64,000 nucleotides of DNA from Nocardioides okcheonensis (GCF_020991065.1 NZ_CP087710.1:4407534-4471533); one strand, 5' to 3'; shown: positions 18,301 to 25,960, numbered from the stretch's first letter. Notes: a model not told the origin generated them from the sequence alone. Numbers and translations: made by a program.

Positions 18301-18787
18301 CAGCCGGTTCATGGGACAGCTCCGCAAGCCGTCGGCCGTCGGCGACGGGCCCGGGGCCGGCCCGAGCGAGCGCGACCGGCTGCTCGACGTACGCCGGCAC
18401 GTCGAGGTCAGCGCCGAGCGCTACGACGCGCTGTCCGGCGAGCTGCGCGCGACCTACCGGACGCTGGGGGAGAAGAGCGGCGGCGAGAGCCAGGAGCTGG
18501 TGGCGTTCATCGTCGGCTCGGCGTTGCGCTTCCGCCTCGGCGACGAGATGCGCTCGCGGCCGCGGTTCGCGCCGGTGTTCCTCGACGAGGGCTTCGTCAA
18601 GGCCGACTCGGAGTTCGCAGGCCGTGCCGTCCGGGCGTGGAAGGGGCTGGGCTTCCAGCTCGTCATCGGCGTCCCGCTCGACAAGGTCACCGGACTCGAG
18701 CCGCACATGGACGACCTGCTGGCGATCACCAAGAACAGCCGGACCCACCAGTCCTGGATCACGCCCATCACGGACGCGCGGACCTGA
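15329..18787 (+). CDS. jetC: JetC-like SMC/MukB-type ATPase
   Basis: 1152 residues. Walker A GASGVGKST is at 64-72, followed by ILDAYTALMMPSDTKFNGASNDA typical of JetC/MksB. Long coiled coils (about 280-480 and 700-900, rich in RRELRRER-type heptads) flank a hinge-like region near 530-620. The ABC signature SGGESQELVAF is near 1050 and Walker B (PVFLDEGFVKAD) near 1085, so the ATPase looks intact. It should form the loop-extruding motor of a Wadjet/Mks condensin. The operon ends here: the next gene is on the opposite strand and is not the JetD nuclease. Confidence 0.92.
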   Translation: MSVDGTRHQEVADGRDGLFAEDTVTTPADDTMQWRAGLLQLVNWGGFSGLTTVPLGGDATMISGASGVGKSTILDAYTALMMPSDTKFNGASNDAVAGRARSMGQRNLLSYLRGAVDVVDDPRTGRPVEKLLRGRGSDTWGAVAMTYVNDRGGQFTVLRTYYVPRRATRSGDVQMQLVTHDGPLALETLEVAVPDRFHATTLKKLFPGVRVHRTYAEFAAVLHARLGIGANGDGAKALRLLARIQSGNQVRSVDELYKDMVLERPSTYAAADRAIEHFDDLDAAHAAMRTEEQKLELLAPITGIQERKVRAARRLAELDSFGVTRTGDTPLRTWLLRTHLRLIGEAVTTNRVDRAAVADQLASAAAAERALQGDLETAKDAHRAAGGSSLQALAHSVEQEHAVRADREGRRAVLRDRMLPLIDVSDAHAPDVDSALMSVESFTVLQLHARQWLAGRDREQERLTRARDGARDRRYPLSHRRAELRREREALEGRAGRVGSRMQELRAEVARASGLTEEDLPFLAELVDVAPDEARWRTAVETVLGASARTMLVPLDELARFSRAIDGLRLRGRLVFEGVELDLPDRAPDDPERIAGKLLFRDSPFSGWVQAHVAEPSRNALCVADARDLDGPGLRVTLAGQTRNGRRGAHGRGDARDIIGFSNEDAIGEVDAELARIEAELDAIDAEVTELDRRASVLEHQRAAYDAVATARFDDLDVEASDRRIAELEARREEVLSADDGLQVLERQIEELGEQLETTRRTRFELERRQRELNEVHGRLVDDEDLVTDRLAAVGDAVLTEEQEAALASDFRAAAAPADPEDLDRFTESSHRLAERLREAVGDAEAELRRADDELTTVFRAYKLQWESPNLGATPDSYGDFARILEEIRGTGLAGRRAEWRRRLTEWSGQDLVPLLGAMAASVEEIEDRLEPINAILRRLEFGGAGDRLRIRLRRLSPAHVQVFLRDLRVLTQRPTAELDEAGLEQRFADLSRFMGQLRKPSAVGDGPGAGPSERDRLLDVRRHVEVSAERYDALSGELRATYRTLGEKSGGESQELVAFIVGSALRFRLGDEMRSRPRFAPVFLDEGFVKADSEFAGRAVRAWKGLGFQLVIGVPLDKVTGLEPHMDDLLAITKNSRTHQSWITPITDART

Positions 18788-18793
18788 CCCGGG

Positions 18794-19087
18794 CTACTCC
18801 TCGAACAACCGGTCCTGCGCCTCGGCGGAGGTGACCTGCAGCCGCAGGGCCTGCACCTTCTCCGGGGCCAGGCCGAGCCGCGACAGCACGACCTGCACCT
18901 GGGGGAGCACCCACGGGTACGACTCCACCGCGACCCGCCCCGCCTCGGTCGACACCTCGATCCACACGACCGGGTCGCCGTCGGCGTCCGGCAGCCAGTG
19001 GACGCCGGTCACCCCGGCCGGCGCGAGGGAGGCGCGGATCGGCAGCATCGCCGCGTCCGCGGCCCTGCGCCGGGTCTCGTCGCTCAC
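18794..19087 (-). CDS. conserved-looking small protein of unknown function
   Basis: 97 residues, GTG start, acidic C-terminus (QDRLFEE). It shows alternating strand-like and helix-like segments (HWLPDADGDPVVWIEVSTEAGRVAV; VLPQVQVVLSRLGLAPEKVQALRL) but no motif I can name. It converges on jetC with a 6-base gap, in the position where a type I Wadjet operon would carry jetD. It is too short to be JetD and shares no TOPRIM features with it. Confidence 0.55.
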   Translation of the reverse strand: MSDETRRRAADAAMLPIRASLAPAGVTGVHWLPDADGDPVVWIEVSTEAGRVAVESYPWVLPQVQVVLSRLGLAPEKVQALRLQVTSAEAQDRLFEE

Positions 19088-19135
19088 CCCGCCAGCGTAG
19101 GCCGGGGTGCGTCACGCGCTGCTGCCGCGCGACCT

Positions 19136-19149
19136 CGGACCATGGTCCG
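19136..19149. repeat. 14-base perfect palindrome CGGACCATGGTCCG
   Basis: Lies between the 97-residue gene start (19087) and the direct repeat at 19144, which it overlaps. It could be an operator for the 97-residue gene or part of the larger repeat structure described next. Confidence 0.4.
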
Positions 19150-19178
19150 CTCGACCCCGCCCCGTGGTCGGTCGGGTC
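19144..19178 (+). repeat. direct repeat copy 1 flanking an inverted repeat
   Basis: About 35 bases beginning GGTCCGCTCGACCCCGCC and ending GTGGTCGGTCGGGTC; the second copy at 19304-19337 differs by one missing C. Together they bracket the 21-base inverted repeat. Confidence 0.7.
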
Positions 19179-19221
19179 CGGGTGTAGGCAGGGCTGGACG
19201 GGCGGGACGAGGCCTGGACCG

Positions 19222-19284
19222 GAAGAACTGCGGCGGTACGACGGGTCGGCGGCCGTCCAGGCGGTCGTACCGCCGCAGTTCTTC
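19222..19284. repeat. 21-base perfect inverted repeat (hairpin/REP-like)
   Basis: Arms 19222-19242 and 19264-19284 are exact reverse complements over 21 bases (left arm starts GAAGAACTGCGGCGG, right arm ends CCGCCGCAGTTCTTC), with a 21-base loop. It lies downstream of the minus-strand transporter gene (stop 19336) and could terminate its transcript, but the arm length, loop and flanking direct repeats also fit a small palindromic repeat element. Confidence 0.8.
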
Positions 19285-19303
19285 GACGTGCCGGCTCCGG
19301 CAC

Positions 19304-19337
19304 GGTCCGCTCGACCCCGCCCGTGGTCGGTCGGGTC
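19304..19337 (+). repeat. direct repeat copy 2
   Basis: 34 bases matching 19144-19178 with one base deleted. It ends inside the stop codon of the fatty acid transporter, so the duplication reaches the last codon of that gene. Confidence 0.7.
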
Positions 19338-20763
19338 AGGGCGCGACCGGCGGCACGAACTCGAAGGTCATCCCGAGCAGCCAGAGCAGGAGCAGCACCA
19401 CCGGCAGGTGGAAGAGGAACTGCAGGAACGTGAAGCCGACCAGGTCGCGCGCCCGCAGGCCGAGCACCGCGAGCAGTGGGAGCATGAAGAACGGGTTGAC
19501 CAGGTTGGGCAGGGCCTCGGCGGCGTTGTAGATCTGCACCGTCCAGCCGAGGTTCATCCCGACGTCGGTCGCCGACTGCATGACGTACGGCGCCTCGACG
19601 AGCCATTTGCCGCCGCCCGACGGGACGAGCAGGCCGAGCAGCGCGGTGTAGAGCGCGATCACCACGGCGAAGCCGCCGCCGCCGCCGATGCTGGTGAACA
19701 GGTCGGCGAGGTGCTCCGACACGGTCACCCCGCCGCGACCCTCGGCGCGGGTGAGGACCGCGGCCATCGCCGCGTAGAGCGGGAACTGCACGAGGACCCC
19801 GGCGGTCGTCGGGACCGCGCGCGTGACCGCGTTGAGGAAGCCGCGCGGCGTGCCGTGGAGCACCAGGCCGAGCACGAGGAACACCATGAGGTAGCCGTTG
19901 AGGCTGCTGATCACCGACAGGAACGGCAGCGTCGCGAGCTGCTGGACCAGCCAGCCGAGGGTCAGCAGGCCGACGAGCGCGGGCAGGATGCGGGAGTACT
20001 CCAGCCACTCGCCGGGCCGGGTGCGCTCGGCGAGCGGCTGCACGTCGTCGGAGAGGTCGACGTCCATGTCCTCGGCGGTGCGGACGGCCGCGCCCTGCGG
20101 CGCCGAGGCCCACGCGACCGCGACGCTGAGCGCGATGAGGACCGCGGCCATCAGCAGCGACTGCCAGGTGAGGATGGTGGCCCCGAAGTCGAGGACGCCG
20201 GTGATCTCGAGCAGCTCCGGCGGCAGCGAGGCCGGGGTGGCCTGGAGCTGGGCGGCCGACGACGAGAGCCCCAGCGCCCACACGGCGCCGAGCCCGAGGT
20301 ACGCCGCGGCCCCGAGGGCGCGGTAGTCGGCGCGCAGGTCGCCGCGTCGCGCGATGGCGCGGGCGAGCAGGCCGCTGAAGACCAGGCTGAGGCCCCAGTT
20401 GAGCATCGAGACCACGCACGACAGCAGCGCGACGAACGCCACCGCGCCGCGTGGCGTCGACGGGACCAGCGCAATCCGCTCGATCAGCCGGGCGACCGGG
20501 GGAGAGGTGGCCACGACGTAGCCGGTGAGCACGACCATCGCCATCTGCAGGGTGAAGGTGGCGAGGTCCCAGAACCCGCCGCCGAACGTCTCCGCGACGT
20601 GGACCGGGCTCGAGCCGTTGACCATCGCGGCCACCGACACCAGCACCACGCCGGCGAGGGCGAAGACGTAGGCGTCGGGGAACCACTTCTCGGTCCATGC
20701 TGCGCTGCGCTGGGCGAGGCGGGCCAGCCCTCGCTCGTCGGTCGTGCCCGGGATCGTCGACAT
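19336..20763 (-). CDS. short-chain fatty acid transporter (AtoE family)
   Basis: 475 residues from ATG 20763. About 11-12 hydrophobic segments, with the family landmarks FPDAYVFALAGVVLVS near residue 30, LNWGLSLVFSGLLAR near 120, and the conserved SGGGKWLVEAPYVM near 390, match AtoE/TIGR00366 permeases that take up acetoacetate, butyrate and similar acids across the inner membrane. It is divergent from the amidohydrolase gene with 57 bases between. The stop codon overlaps a direct repeat. Confidence 0.87.
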   Translation of the reverse strand: MSTIPGTTDERGLARLAQRSAAWTEKWFPDAYVFALAGVVLVSVAAMVNGSSPVHVAETFGGGFWDLATFTLQMAMVVLTGYVVATSPPVARLIERIALVPSTPRGAVAFVALLSCVVSMLNWGLSLVFSGLLARAIARRGDLRADYRALGAAAYLGLGAVWALGLSSSAAQLQATPASLPPELLEITGVLDFGATILTWQSLLMAAVLIALSVAVAWASAPQGAAVRTAEDMDVDLSDDVQPLAERTRPGEWLEYSRILPALVGLLTLGWLVQQLATLPFLSVISSLNGYLMVFLVLGLVLHGTPRGFLNAVTRAVPTTAGVLVQFPLYAAMAAVLTRAEGRGGVTVSEHLADLFTSIGGGGGFAVVIALYTALLGLLVPSGGGKWLVEAPYVMQSATDVGMNLGWTVQIYNAAEALPNLVNPFFMLPLLAVLGLRARDLVGFTFLQFLFHLPVVLLLLWLLGMTFEFVPPVAP

Positions 20764-20820
20764 GGTGCGCGAACGTATCGGACGCGCCGTTCGTCGGGCG
20801 GCGGGGTGCAGGATGGCCCG

Positions 20821-22428
20821 GTGCGCACCACCGTCTTCCGCCACGCCGCCGTCTTCGACGGGTTCCGCCACCGCGGCCGGGTCGGGGAGGTCCTGGTCGA
20901 GGACGGCCGGATCACCGCGGTCGGCCCCGACGTCACCGTCCCGGGCGCCCGGGTCGTGGACGTCGACGGCGGGCTGCTGCTGCCCGGCTTCACCGACGCC
21001 CACGTCCACCCGGTGCAGGGCGGCCTCGAGCGGCTCGGCTGCGACCTCAGCGATCTGCCCGCCGACGCGACCGCCTACCTCGAGCACGTCGGGGCGTACG
21101 CCGCCGGCTTGGTCCGCGACTGGGTGCAGGGCGGCGGCTGGGCGATGGCCGCCTTCCCCGGCGGTCTGCCGACGGCGGCCGCGCTCGACGGCGTGGTCGG
21201 CGACCGGCCGGTCGCGCTGGCGAACCGTGACCACCACGGCCTGTGGGTGAGCTCGCGGGCGCTGGCCCTGGCCGGCATCACGGCCGCGACGCCGGACCCG
21301 GTCGACGGCCGGATCGAGCGCGACGCCGACGGCGCGCCGACCGGGGTGCTCCACGAGGGCGCGATGCGTCTCCTCGACGACGTCCTGCCGGTGGCCGGCG
21401 AGGACGACGTGCACGCCGCGCTCCTCGAGGGCCAGCGCCACCTGCTCGCGCTCGGCGTCACGTCGTGGCAGGACGCGATCGTCGGCGCCTACTCGGGCAT
21501 GCAGGACTGCGGTCCGGCCTACGCCCGCGCGGCGGCCTCCGGCGACCTCGTCGGCACCGTGGTCGGCGCCCTGTGGTGGGACCGCGACCGCGGGGCCGAG
21601 CAGGTGGCCGAGCTCGTCGACAAGCGTGCCGACTGGACGCGGGGTCGGTTCCGCGCGACCTCGGTGAAGGTCATGCAGGACGGGGTCGCGGAGAACGGCA
21701 CGGCCGCGCTGGTCGAGCCGTACCTCGACCGCTGCGGGCACGCGACCGCCAACACGGGGATCTCCTTCGTCGACCCCGCCGAGCTGCGGCGCCACGTCGC
21801 GGAGCTCGACCGGCTCGGCTTCCAGGTGCACGTCCACGGGCTCGGCGACCGGGGCGTGCGCGAGGCGCTCGACGCCTTCGAGGGGACCGACCCGCGCCGC
21901 CGCCACCACGTCGCCCACCTCCAGCTCGTGCACCCCGACGACGTGCCGCGGTTCGCCGCCCTCGGCGTGGCCGCCAACATCCAGGCGCTGTGGGCGTGCC
22001 ACGACGAGCAGATGACCGAGCTGACCCTCCCGTTCCTCGGACGGGACCGGGCGCAGCGGCAGTACCCCTTCCGCGACCTGTACGCGGCCTCCGCGCGGCT
22101 GGTCGCCGGCAGCGACTGGCCGGTCAGCACGCCCGACCCGCTCGCGGCGCTGCACACCGCCGTCCACCGCACCACCCACGGCGACCCCGGCCGGGCGGGC
22201 ACCGATCCCTTCCTGCCCGGCCAGGCGCTGCCGGTCGAGGCGGCGTTCGCCGCCTACACCAGCGGGTCGGCGTGGGTGAACCACCGCGACGACGCCGGTC
22301 GGATCGCGCCGGGCGCGGTCGCCGACCTGGTCGTCCTGGACCGCGACCCGTTCGCGGCGCCGGACGAGCTCGGGGCGGCGCAGGTCCGGTCGACGTGGGT
22401 CGACGGGGAGTGCGTCCACGACGCCTGA
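20821..22428 (+). CDS. amidohydrolase family 3 (YtcJ-like) metal-dependent hydrolase
   Basis: 535 residues from GTG 20821. The metal-binding HxH is in FTDAHVHPVQGG (about residue 60), further ligands in VHVHGLGDRGV and HHVAHLQLVHPDD, and the catalytic Asp in VAGSDWPVSTPDP, the usual order for YtcJ/N-substituted formamide deformylase-like amidohydrolases. The C-terminal beta sandwich ends with VADLVVLDRDPFAAP. The natural substrate is unknown. Divergent from the fatty acid transporter, which may supply a related carboxylate. Confidence 0.87.
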   Translation: MRTTVFRHAAVFDGFRHRGRVGEVLVEDGRITAVGPDVTVPGARVVDVDGGLLLPGFTDAHVHPVQGGLERLGCDLSDLPADATAYLEHVGAYAAGLVRDWVQGGGWAMAAFPGGLPTAAALDGVVGDRPVALANRDHHGLWVSSRALALAGITAATPDPVDGRIERDADGAPTGVLHEGAMRLLDDVLPVAGEDDVHAALLEGQRHLLALGVTSWQDAIVGAYSGMQDCGPAYARAAASGDLVGTVVGALWWDRDRGAEQVAELVDKRADWTRGRFRATSVKVMQDGVAENGTAALVEPYLDRCGHATANTGISFVDPAELRRHVAELDRLGFQVHVHGLGDRGVREALDAFEGTDPRRRHHVAHLQLVHPDDVPRFAALGVAANIQALWACHDEQMTELTLPFLGRDRAQRQYPFRDLYAASARLVAGSDWPVSTPDPLAALHTAVHRTTHGDPGRAGTDPFLPGQALPVEAAFAAYTSGSAWVNHRDDAGRIAPGAVADLVVLDRDPFAAPDELGAAQVRSTWVDGECVHDA

Positions 22429-22592
22429 CCACGCCGGGCGACACCCGTCACAGCAGTCACACAGGTGGATTCCCCGATTCGGGCCCCGCGGGCCCCGCGA
22501 GCAGCTAGCGTGGGTGCTCGGGTCCAGGGACGGGCCCGTGCAGGTGGTCGCCCGGCTCGAGCCGGAGCGCAATGGACGGATCCGGGGGACGC

Positions 22593-22973
22593 ATGGCTGC
22601 GGTGCTGGTGGTTGACGATGACGAGGACATCCGCGACATCATCACCTTCCGGGTGCGTCGCGACGGGCACGACGTCACCAGCGTCGGGCACCCGAACGCC
22701 GCCCTCGACGTGGCCGCCACCGAGACCTTCGACCTGGCCATCCTCGACTGGAGCATGCCGGCGATGGACGGCGGCGAGCTCTGCGAGCGGCTGCACCGGC
22801 TGCCGCACCTCGACGGGATCCCGGTCCTCATCGTGACCGCGCACTCCGACCTGGCGACCCGCCAGCGCGCCGAGCGCGCGGGGGCGACGTCCTACCTCAC
22901 GAAGCCGTTCGCGCTGCAGGACCTCGCCGGCTCGGTGTGCGCCCTCCTCGGGACGTCCGTCCGCGCCTCCTGA
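22593..22973 (+). CDS. stand-alone response regulator receiver (REC)
   Basis: 126 residues from ATG 22593. A complete receiver with no output domain: acidic pocket VVDDDED at 7-12, phospho-acceptor Asp52 in AILDWSMPAMDGG, Thr82 in VTAHS and Lys104 in YLTKPF. It is first of three closely related receivers within 3 kb. As a CheY/Spo0F-like single-domain protein it probably relays or sinks phosphate from the neighbouring membrane kinases. A TAGCGT -10-like hexamer lies about 85 bases upstream (22505). Confidence 0.9.
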   Translation: MAAVLVVDDDEDIRDIITFRVRRDGHDVTSVGHPNAALDVAATETFDLAILDWSMPAMDGGELCERLHRLPHLDGIPVLIVTAHSDLATRQRAERAGATSYLTKPFALQDLAGSVCALLGTSVRAS

Positions 22974-23090
22974 CCCGGCCGGGCCCGATGGTCCCGCCCG
23001 TCGGCACGCCCGCACTAGCCCGGATGCGTCACTTCGTCCGCGTTGGTCCCTGATCGCCTCGTTCGCCCGGGCCGCCCCCTCGCGCGTGCC

Positions 23091-23096
23091 TAGCCT
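23091..23096 (+). promoter_or_regulatory. candidate -10 (TAGCCT) of the pseudo-receiver/kinase operon
   Basis: TAGCCT 70 bases before the ATG at 23166, in the 192-base gap after the first receiver, suggests that the second receiver and its kinase have their own promoter. Confidence 0.35.
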
Positions 23097-23165
23097 GACC
23101 GTGAGGCAGGCCGTCGCCACAGGGGCGCGGCCGCGCAGACACAGCAGGGGACCGGGGGTTGCGAC

Positions 23166-23561
23166 ATGGCCGAGGTGCTGGTCGTGGACGACGACGAGGA
23201 CATCCGTGACGTGCTCGCGCTGGCGGCCCGCAGGGCCGGCCACCGCGTCACGAGCGTGAGCGACCCGGGCGCCGCCCTCGCGGTGGCGCAGGCCGCCCAC
23301 GTCGACCTCGCGCTCATCGGCTGGTCCACGGCCGTGGAGTCCGGGAGCGACCTCTGCGCCCGCCTGCGTGCGCTCCCGCACCTGGCGAGCACCCCGATCC
23401 TGGTCGTGACGGGCCACGCCGACGAGGAGACCCGGCGCCGAGCCGCCGAGGCCGGTGCCTCGGGCTGCCTGACCGCGCCCTTCTCCCTGCACGAGCTCGA
23501 CCACGTCGTGACGGCCCAGCTGGCCGCGCGCCGCACCGCCCCCCACCGGCTGGGGGCCTGA
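23166..23561 (+). CDS. degenerate (pseudo-)receiver domain protein
   Basis: 131 residues, clearly a paralogue of the receivers at 22593 and 25547 (VVDDDEDIRD, GHRVTSVSDPGAALAV, ILVVTGHAD). The phospho-acceptor Asp52 is Gly (LALIGWSTAVESG instead of LALLDWSMPAMNG) and the conserved Lys104 is Ala (CLTAPF instead of YLTKPF), while the acidic pocket remains. It therefore should not be phosphorylated in the normal way and may act as a constitutive or competitive partner. Its stop overlaps the kinase start (TGATG), so the two proteins are made together. Confidence 0.88.
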   Translation: MAEVLVVDDDEDIRDVLALAARRAGHRVTSVSDPGAALAVAQAAHVDLALIGWSTAVESGSDLCARLRALPHLASTPILVVTGHADEETRRRAAEAGASGCLTAPFSLHELDHVVTAQLAARRTAPHRLGA

Positions 23562-25390
23562 TGACCGACCGGGGGGTCCCCATGCCCGTGCCGACCACGC
23601 TGTCCGTGCCGCACACCCTCGAGGAGGTCCGGGGCGTCGTCCTGCGCCGCTTCCTCGCCGTCGACCTGATGGTGGCGGCGCTGGTCGTCGTGTCCCTGAC
23701 GGTCCACGCGGTCACCCCGGAGTCGCTGCTGCACCGCACCGCCTACCTCGTCCCCATCCTGTTCGCGGCCGTCGCGGCCTGCCTCGGGGCCCGCACAGCG
23801 CCGCACGGCGAGCGGCTGGTGCCCACCCTGGTCGCCGCCGGGGTGTCGCTCGCCGCCGCGGGCGACGTGGTGTGGCAGGTCCTCGACGCCGCCGGCGTCT
23901 CGCCCGCCGTCCCGGTCGACCACCCGCCCCGGCTGGCCGGGTTCCTGGCCCTCTCCGCGGCGATGTGGGTGGTGATCGGTCGGAGCGGTCCCGGCCGGCG
24001 GGTCGAGGCGACCTTCATGATCGACGCCGCGACCATCGTGGTGGTCAGCGTCCTGGTCCTCTGGAGCGTCAGCTTCGGCCGGACCGTGGACGAGGACGCG
24101 CCGTCCTACGTCCGGGCCGTCTGGTTGGCCTACCCGGTCGCCGACGCGCTGCTGCTGGCGCTCGTGGTTCGCGTCCTGCTGAGCTCGCGCGCCCGTTCGG
24201 CGATCGACGCCGCCTTCGGGGTCGGCGTGCTGCTCTGGCTGGCCTCGGACGTGCTCTACCTCGTCGACCCCCACGGCGTGGGCAAGGAGACGATGGACGC
24301 CGCCTGGATGGTGGCCCCGGTGCTGCTCGCGCGCGCGGCGTGGAGCTGGCGCCCCGTCCTCGGCGCCCAGGCCGACACCCGGTCGTCGAACGGCTGGCTC
24401 GTCGGGCTGGCGATCGCGGTGGTCCCCCTGTTCGTGCCGCCGACCGTCGAGGTCGTCGCAGACCTGCGCGGGCGCGCCGAGTCGCCCGTGATGTTCGGAC
24501 TGTCGTCGGCCGTCCTCGTGGCGCTGGCGTTCATCCGCACCGCCCGGCTGATGATCGCCGAGCAGCACGCACGGGCCGAGCTCGAGCGTGCCCGCGACGA
24601 GGCGCTGGCGGCGTCGAGGGCCAAGTCGGCCTTCGTCGCGACCATGAGCCACGAGATCCGGACCCCCCTGACGACCGTCCTCGCCACCGCGGAGATGCTC
24701 GACGACGTGGACCTCGACGAGGACCAGCAGGACCTGCAGCGCCGGATGCGCCGGTCGGGCGGACTGCTGCACACCCTCGTCGAGGACATCCTCGACTTCT
24801 CCCGGATCGAGGCGGGCCACCTCGAGCTCTCCACGGTCCCCTTCGACCTGCCGGCCGTCGCCGGCGAGCTCGCCCACTCCTACTGCGCCCGGGCGGCCGA
24901 GGTGGGCCTCGCCTTCGAGGCGCTGGTCGATCCCGGGCTGCCGCGCCTGGTCCGGGGCGACCCCGGCCGGCTCCAGCAGATCGCGGGCAACCTGCTCGAC
25001 AACGCACTGAAGTTCACCGACGAGGGCTGCCTGACGCTCGAGGTGCGCCGCGCACCGGGCGACGCTGCCGTCGAGGCCCGCGACGACTCCGAGGTGGCGG
25101 TGCAGGTCGTCGTGCGCGACACCGGCATCGGCATCCCGCCCGACCGCCTCGCGGCGGTGTTCGGCGCCTTCGAGCAGGTCGACGGGTCGAGCACCCGGCG
25201 GCACGGCGGCACCGGCCTGGGCCTGGCGATCTGCGGCCAGCTCGCCGCCCTGATGGGCGGCACCATCACGGTCACCAGCGAGCCGGGCCGCGGCAGCGAG
25301 TTCGTCGCGACCGTGCGCCTGCAGGTCGTGCGCGACGACGCGTCCGGGACCCTTGCCGGGACGGCTGGCCCGGTCGCGTCCGGCCGATGA
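23561..25390 (+). CDS. multi-pass membrane sensor histidine kinase 1
   Basis: 609 residues. The first 330 residues hold about eight to nine hydrophobic segments with no recognised sensor domain; a short coiled linker follows; the dimerisation/phospho-acceptor helix has SHEIRTPL with His364; the ATPase domain has GNLLDNALKFT (N box), DTGIGIP (G1) and GTGLGLAI (G2). No receiver or PAS domain is attached. It is coupled to the pseudo-receiver upstream. Closely similar to the kinases at 25957, 50167 and 52098, all sharing segments such as ARAAW, APV and PLFVPPTVEVVADL in the membrane part. Confidence 0.92.
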   Translation: MTDRGVPMPVPTTLSVPHTLEEVRGVVLRRFLAVDLMVAALVVVSLTVHAVTPESLLHRTAYLVPILFAAVAACLGARTAPHGERLVPTLVAAGVSLAAAGDVVWQVLDAAGVSPAVPVDHPPRLAGFLALSAAMWVVIGRSGPGRRVEATFMIDAATIVVVSVLVLWSVSFGRTVDEDAPSYVRAVWLAYPVADALLLALVVRVLLSSRARSAIDAAFGVGVLLWLASDVLYLVDPHGVGKETMDAAWMVAPVLLARAAWSWRPVLGAQADTRSSNGWLVGLAIAVVPLFVPPTVEVVADLRGRAESPVMFGLSSAVLVALAFIRTARLMIAEQHARAELERARDEALAASRAKSAFVATMSHEIRTPLTTVLATAEMLDDVDLDEDQQDLQRRMRRSGGLLHTLVEDILDFSRIEAGHLELSTVPFDLPAVAGELAHSYCARAAEVGLAFEALVDPGLPRLVRGDPGRLQQIAGNLLDNALKFTDEGCLTLEVRRAPGDAAVEARDDSEVAVQVVVRDTGIGIPPDRLAAVFGAFEQVDGSSTRRHGGTGLGLAICGQLAALMGGTITVTSEPGRGSEFVATVRLQVVRDDASGTLAGTAGPVASGR

Positions 25391-25465
25391 CCCGGTCGGG
25401 CCAGATGATGCGGACACAGGTCCTCCCGTCCTTCGACCTTCAACCACGGCGGCCGATGATTCCTA

Positions 25466-25481
25466 CTCTTGATGTCAAGAG
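25466..25481. promoter_or_regulatory. inverted repeat CTCTTGA-TG-TCAAGAG upstream of receiver 3
   Basis: Perfect 7-2-7 dyad, unusually AT-rich for this DNA, 65 bases before the receiver ATG at 25547. A candidate operator for the receiver/kinase operon. Confidence 0.45.
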
Positions 25482-25546
25482 AGGCGATGGTTCGCAGCGT
25501 GCGAACCCGACCCACGCCACGGAATCGACGGAGAGGGCGGGACGAC

Positions 25547-25960
25547 ATGGCTGACGTGATGGTCGTCGACGACGACGACGACATCCGCGAGCTGATCGCG
25601 ATGCGGGTGCGCCGGCTCGGCCACCGCGTGACCAGCGTGGGCGACCCGGGCGCTGCCCTCGCGCACGCGAGCACCGCGGACGTCGACCTCGCGCTGCTCG
25701 ACTGGAGCATGCCGGCGATGAACGGCGGCGAGCTGTGCGCCCGCCTGCGTGAGCTGGTCCACCTGGCCGACACGCCGATCCTCATGGTCACCGCCCACGC
25801 CGACCCGGAGACCCGCGCGGGCGCCTTCGCCGCCGGAGCGACCGGCTACCTCACCAAGCCCTTCGCGCTGCGTGACCTCGACGCCCACGTGCAGTCGCTG
25901 CTGGAGACCGGGCACTGCGCGCCGCTCGCCAGCGGCACGGACCTCGAGCGGTCGGCATGA
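25547..25960 (+). CDS. stand-alone response regulator receiver (REC) paired with kinase 2
   Basis: 137 residues from the ATG at 25547 (GGAGAGGGCGGG upstream; the frame is open another 26 codons but those lack family resemblance). All receiver residues are present: VVDDDDD pocket, Asp52 in ALLDWSMPAMNGG, Thr82 in VTAHA, Lys104 in YLTKPF. A short non-conserved tail follows. Stop overlaps the kinase 2 ATG (ATGA), indicating a cognate pair. Nearly the same architecture as the receiver at 22593. Confidence 0.9.
   Translation: MADVMVVDDDDDIRELIAMRVRRLGHRVTSVGDPGAALAHASTADVDLALLDWSMPAMNGGELCARLRELVHLADTPILMVTAHADPETRAGAFAAGATGYLTKPFALRDLDAHVQSLLETGHCAPLASGTDLERSA

Noticed and set aside
14912..18748. 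A 1278-codon open frame antisense to jetC
   Set aside because: Its translation is low-complexity (Arg, Gly, Val, Glu-rich) and mirrors third-position GC of jetC. It is an artefact of high GC.
13054..18787. A complete Wadjet plasmid-defence system
   Set aside because: No JetD-like (DUF3322/DUF2220, TOPRIM) protein is encoded within the window on either strand.
19222..19284. CRISPR or insertion-sequence end
   Set aside because: There is only one inverted repeat and one pair of direct repeats, with no spacers and no transposase nearby.
22429..22592. Repeated GGGCCCCGC motif as a regulatory repeat
   Set aside because: Two short adjacent copies only, within expectation for DNA of this composition.
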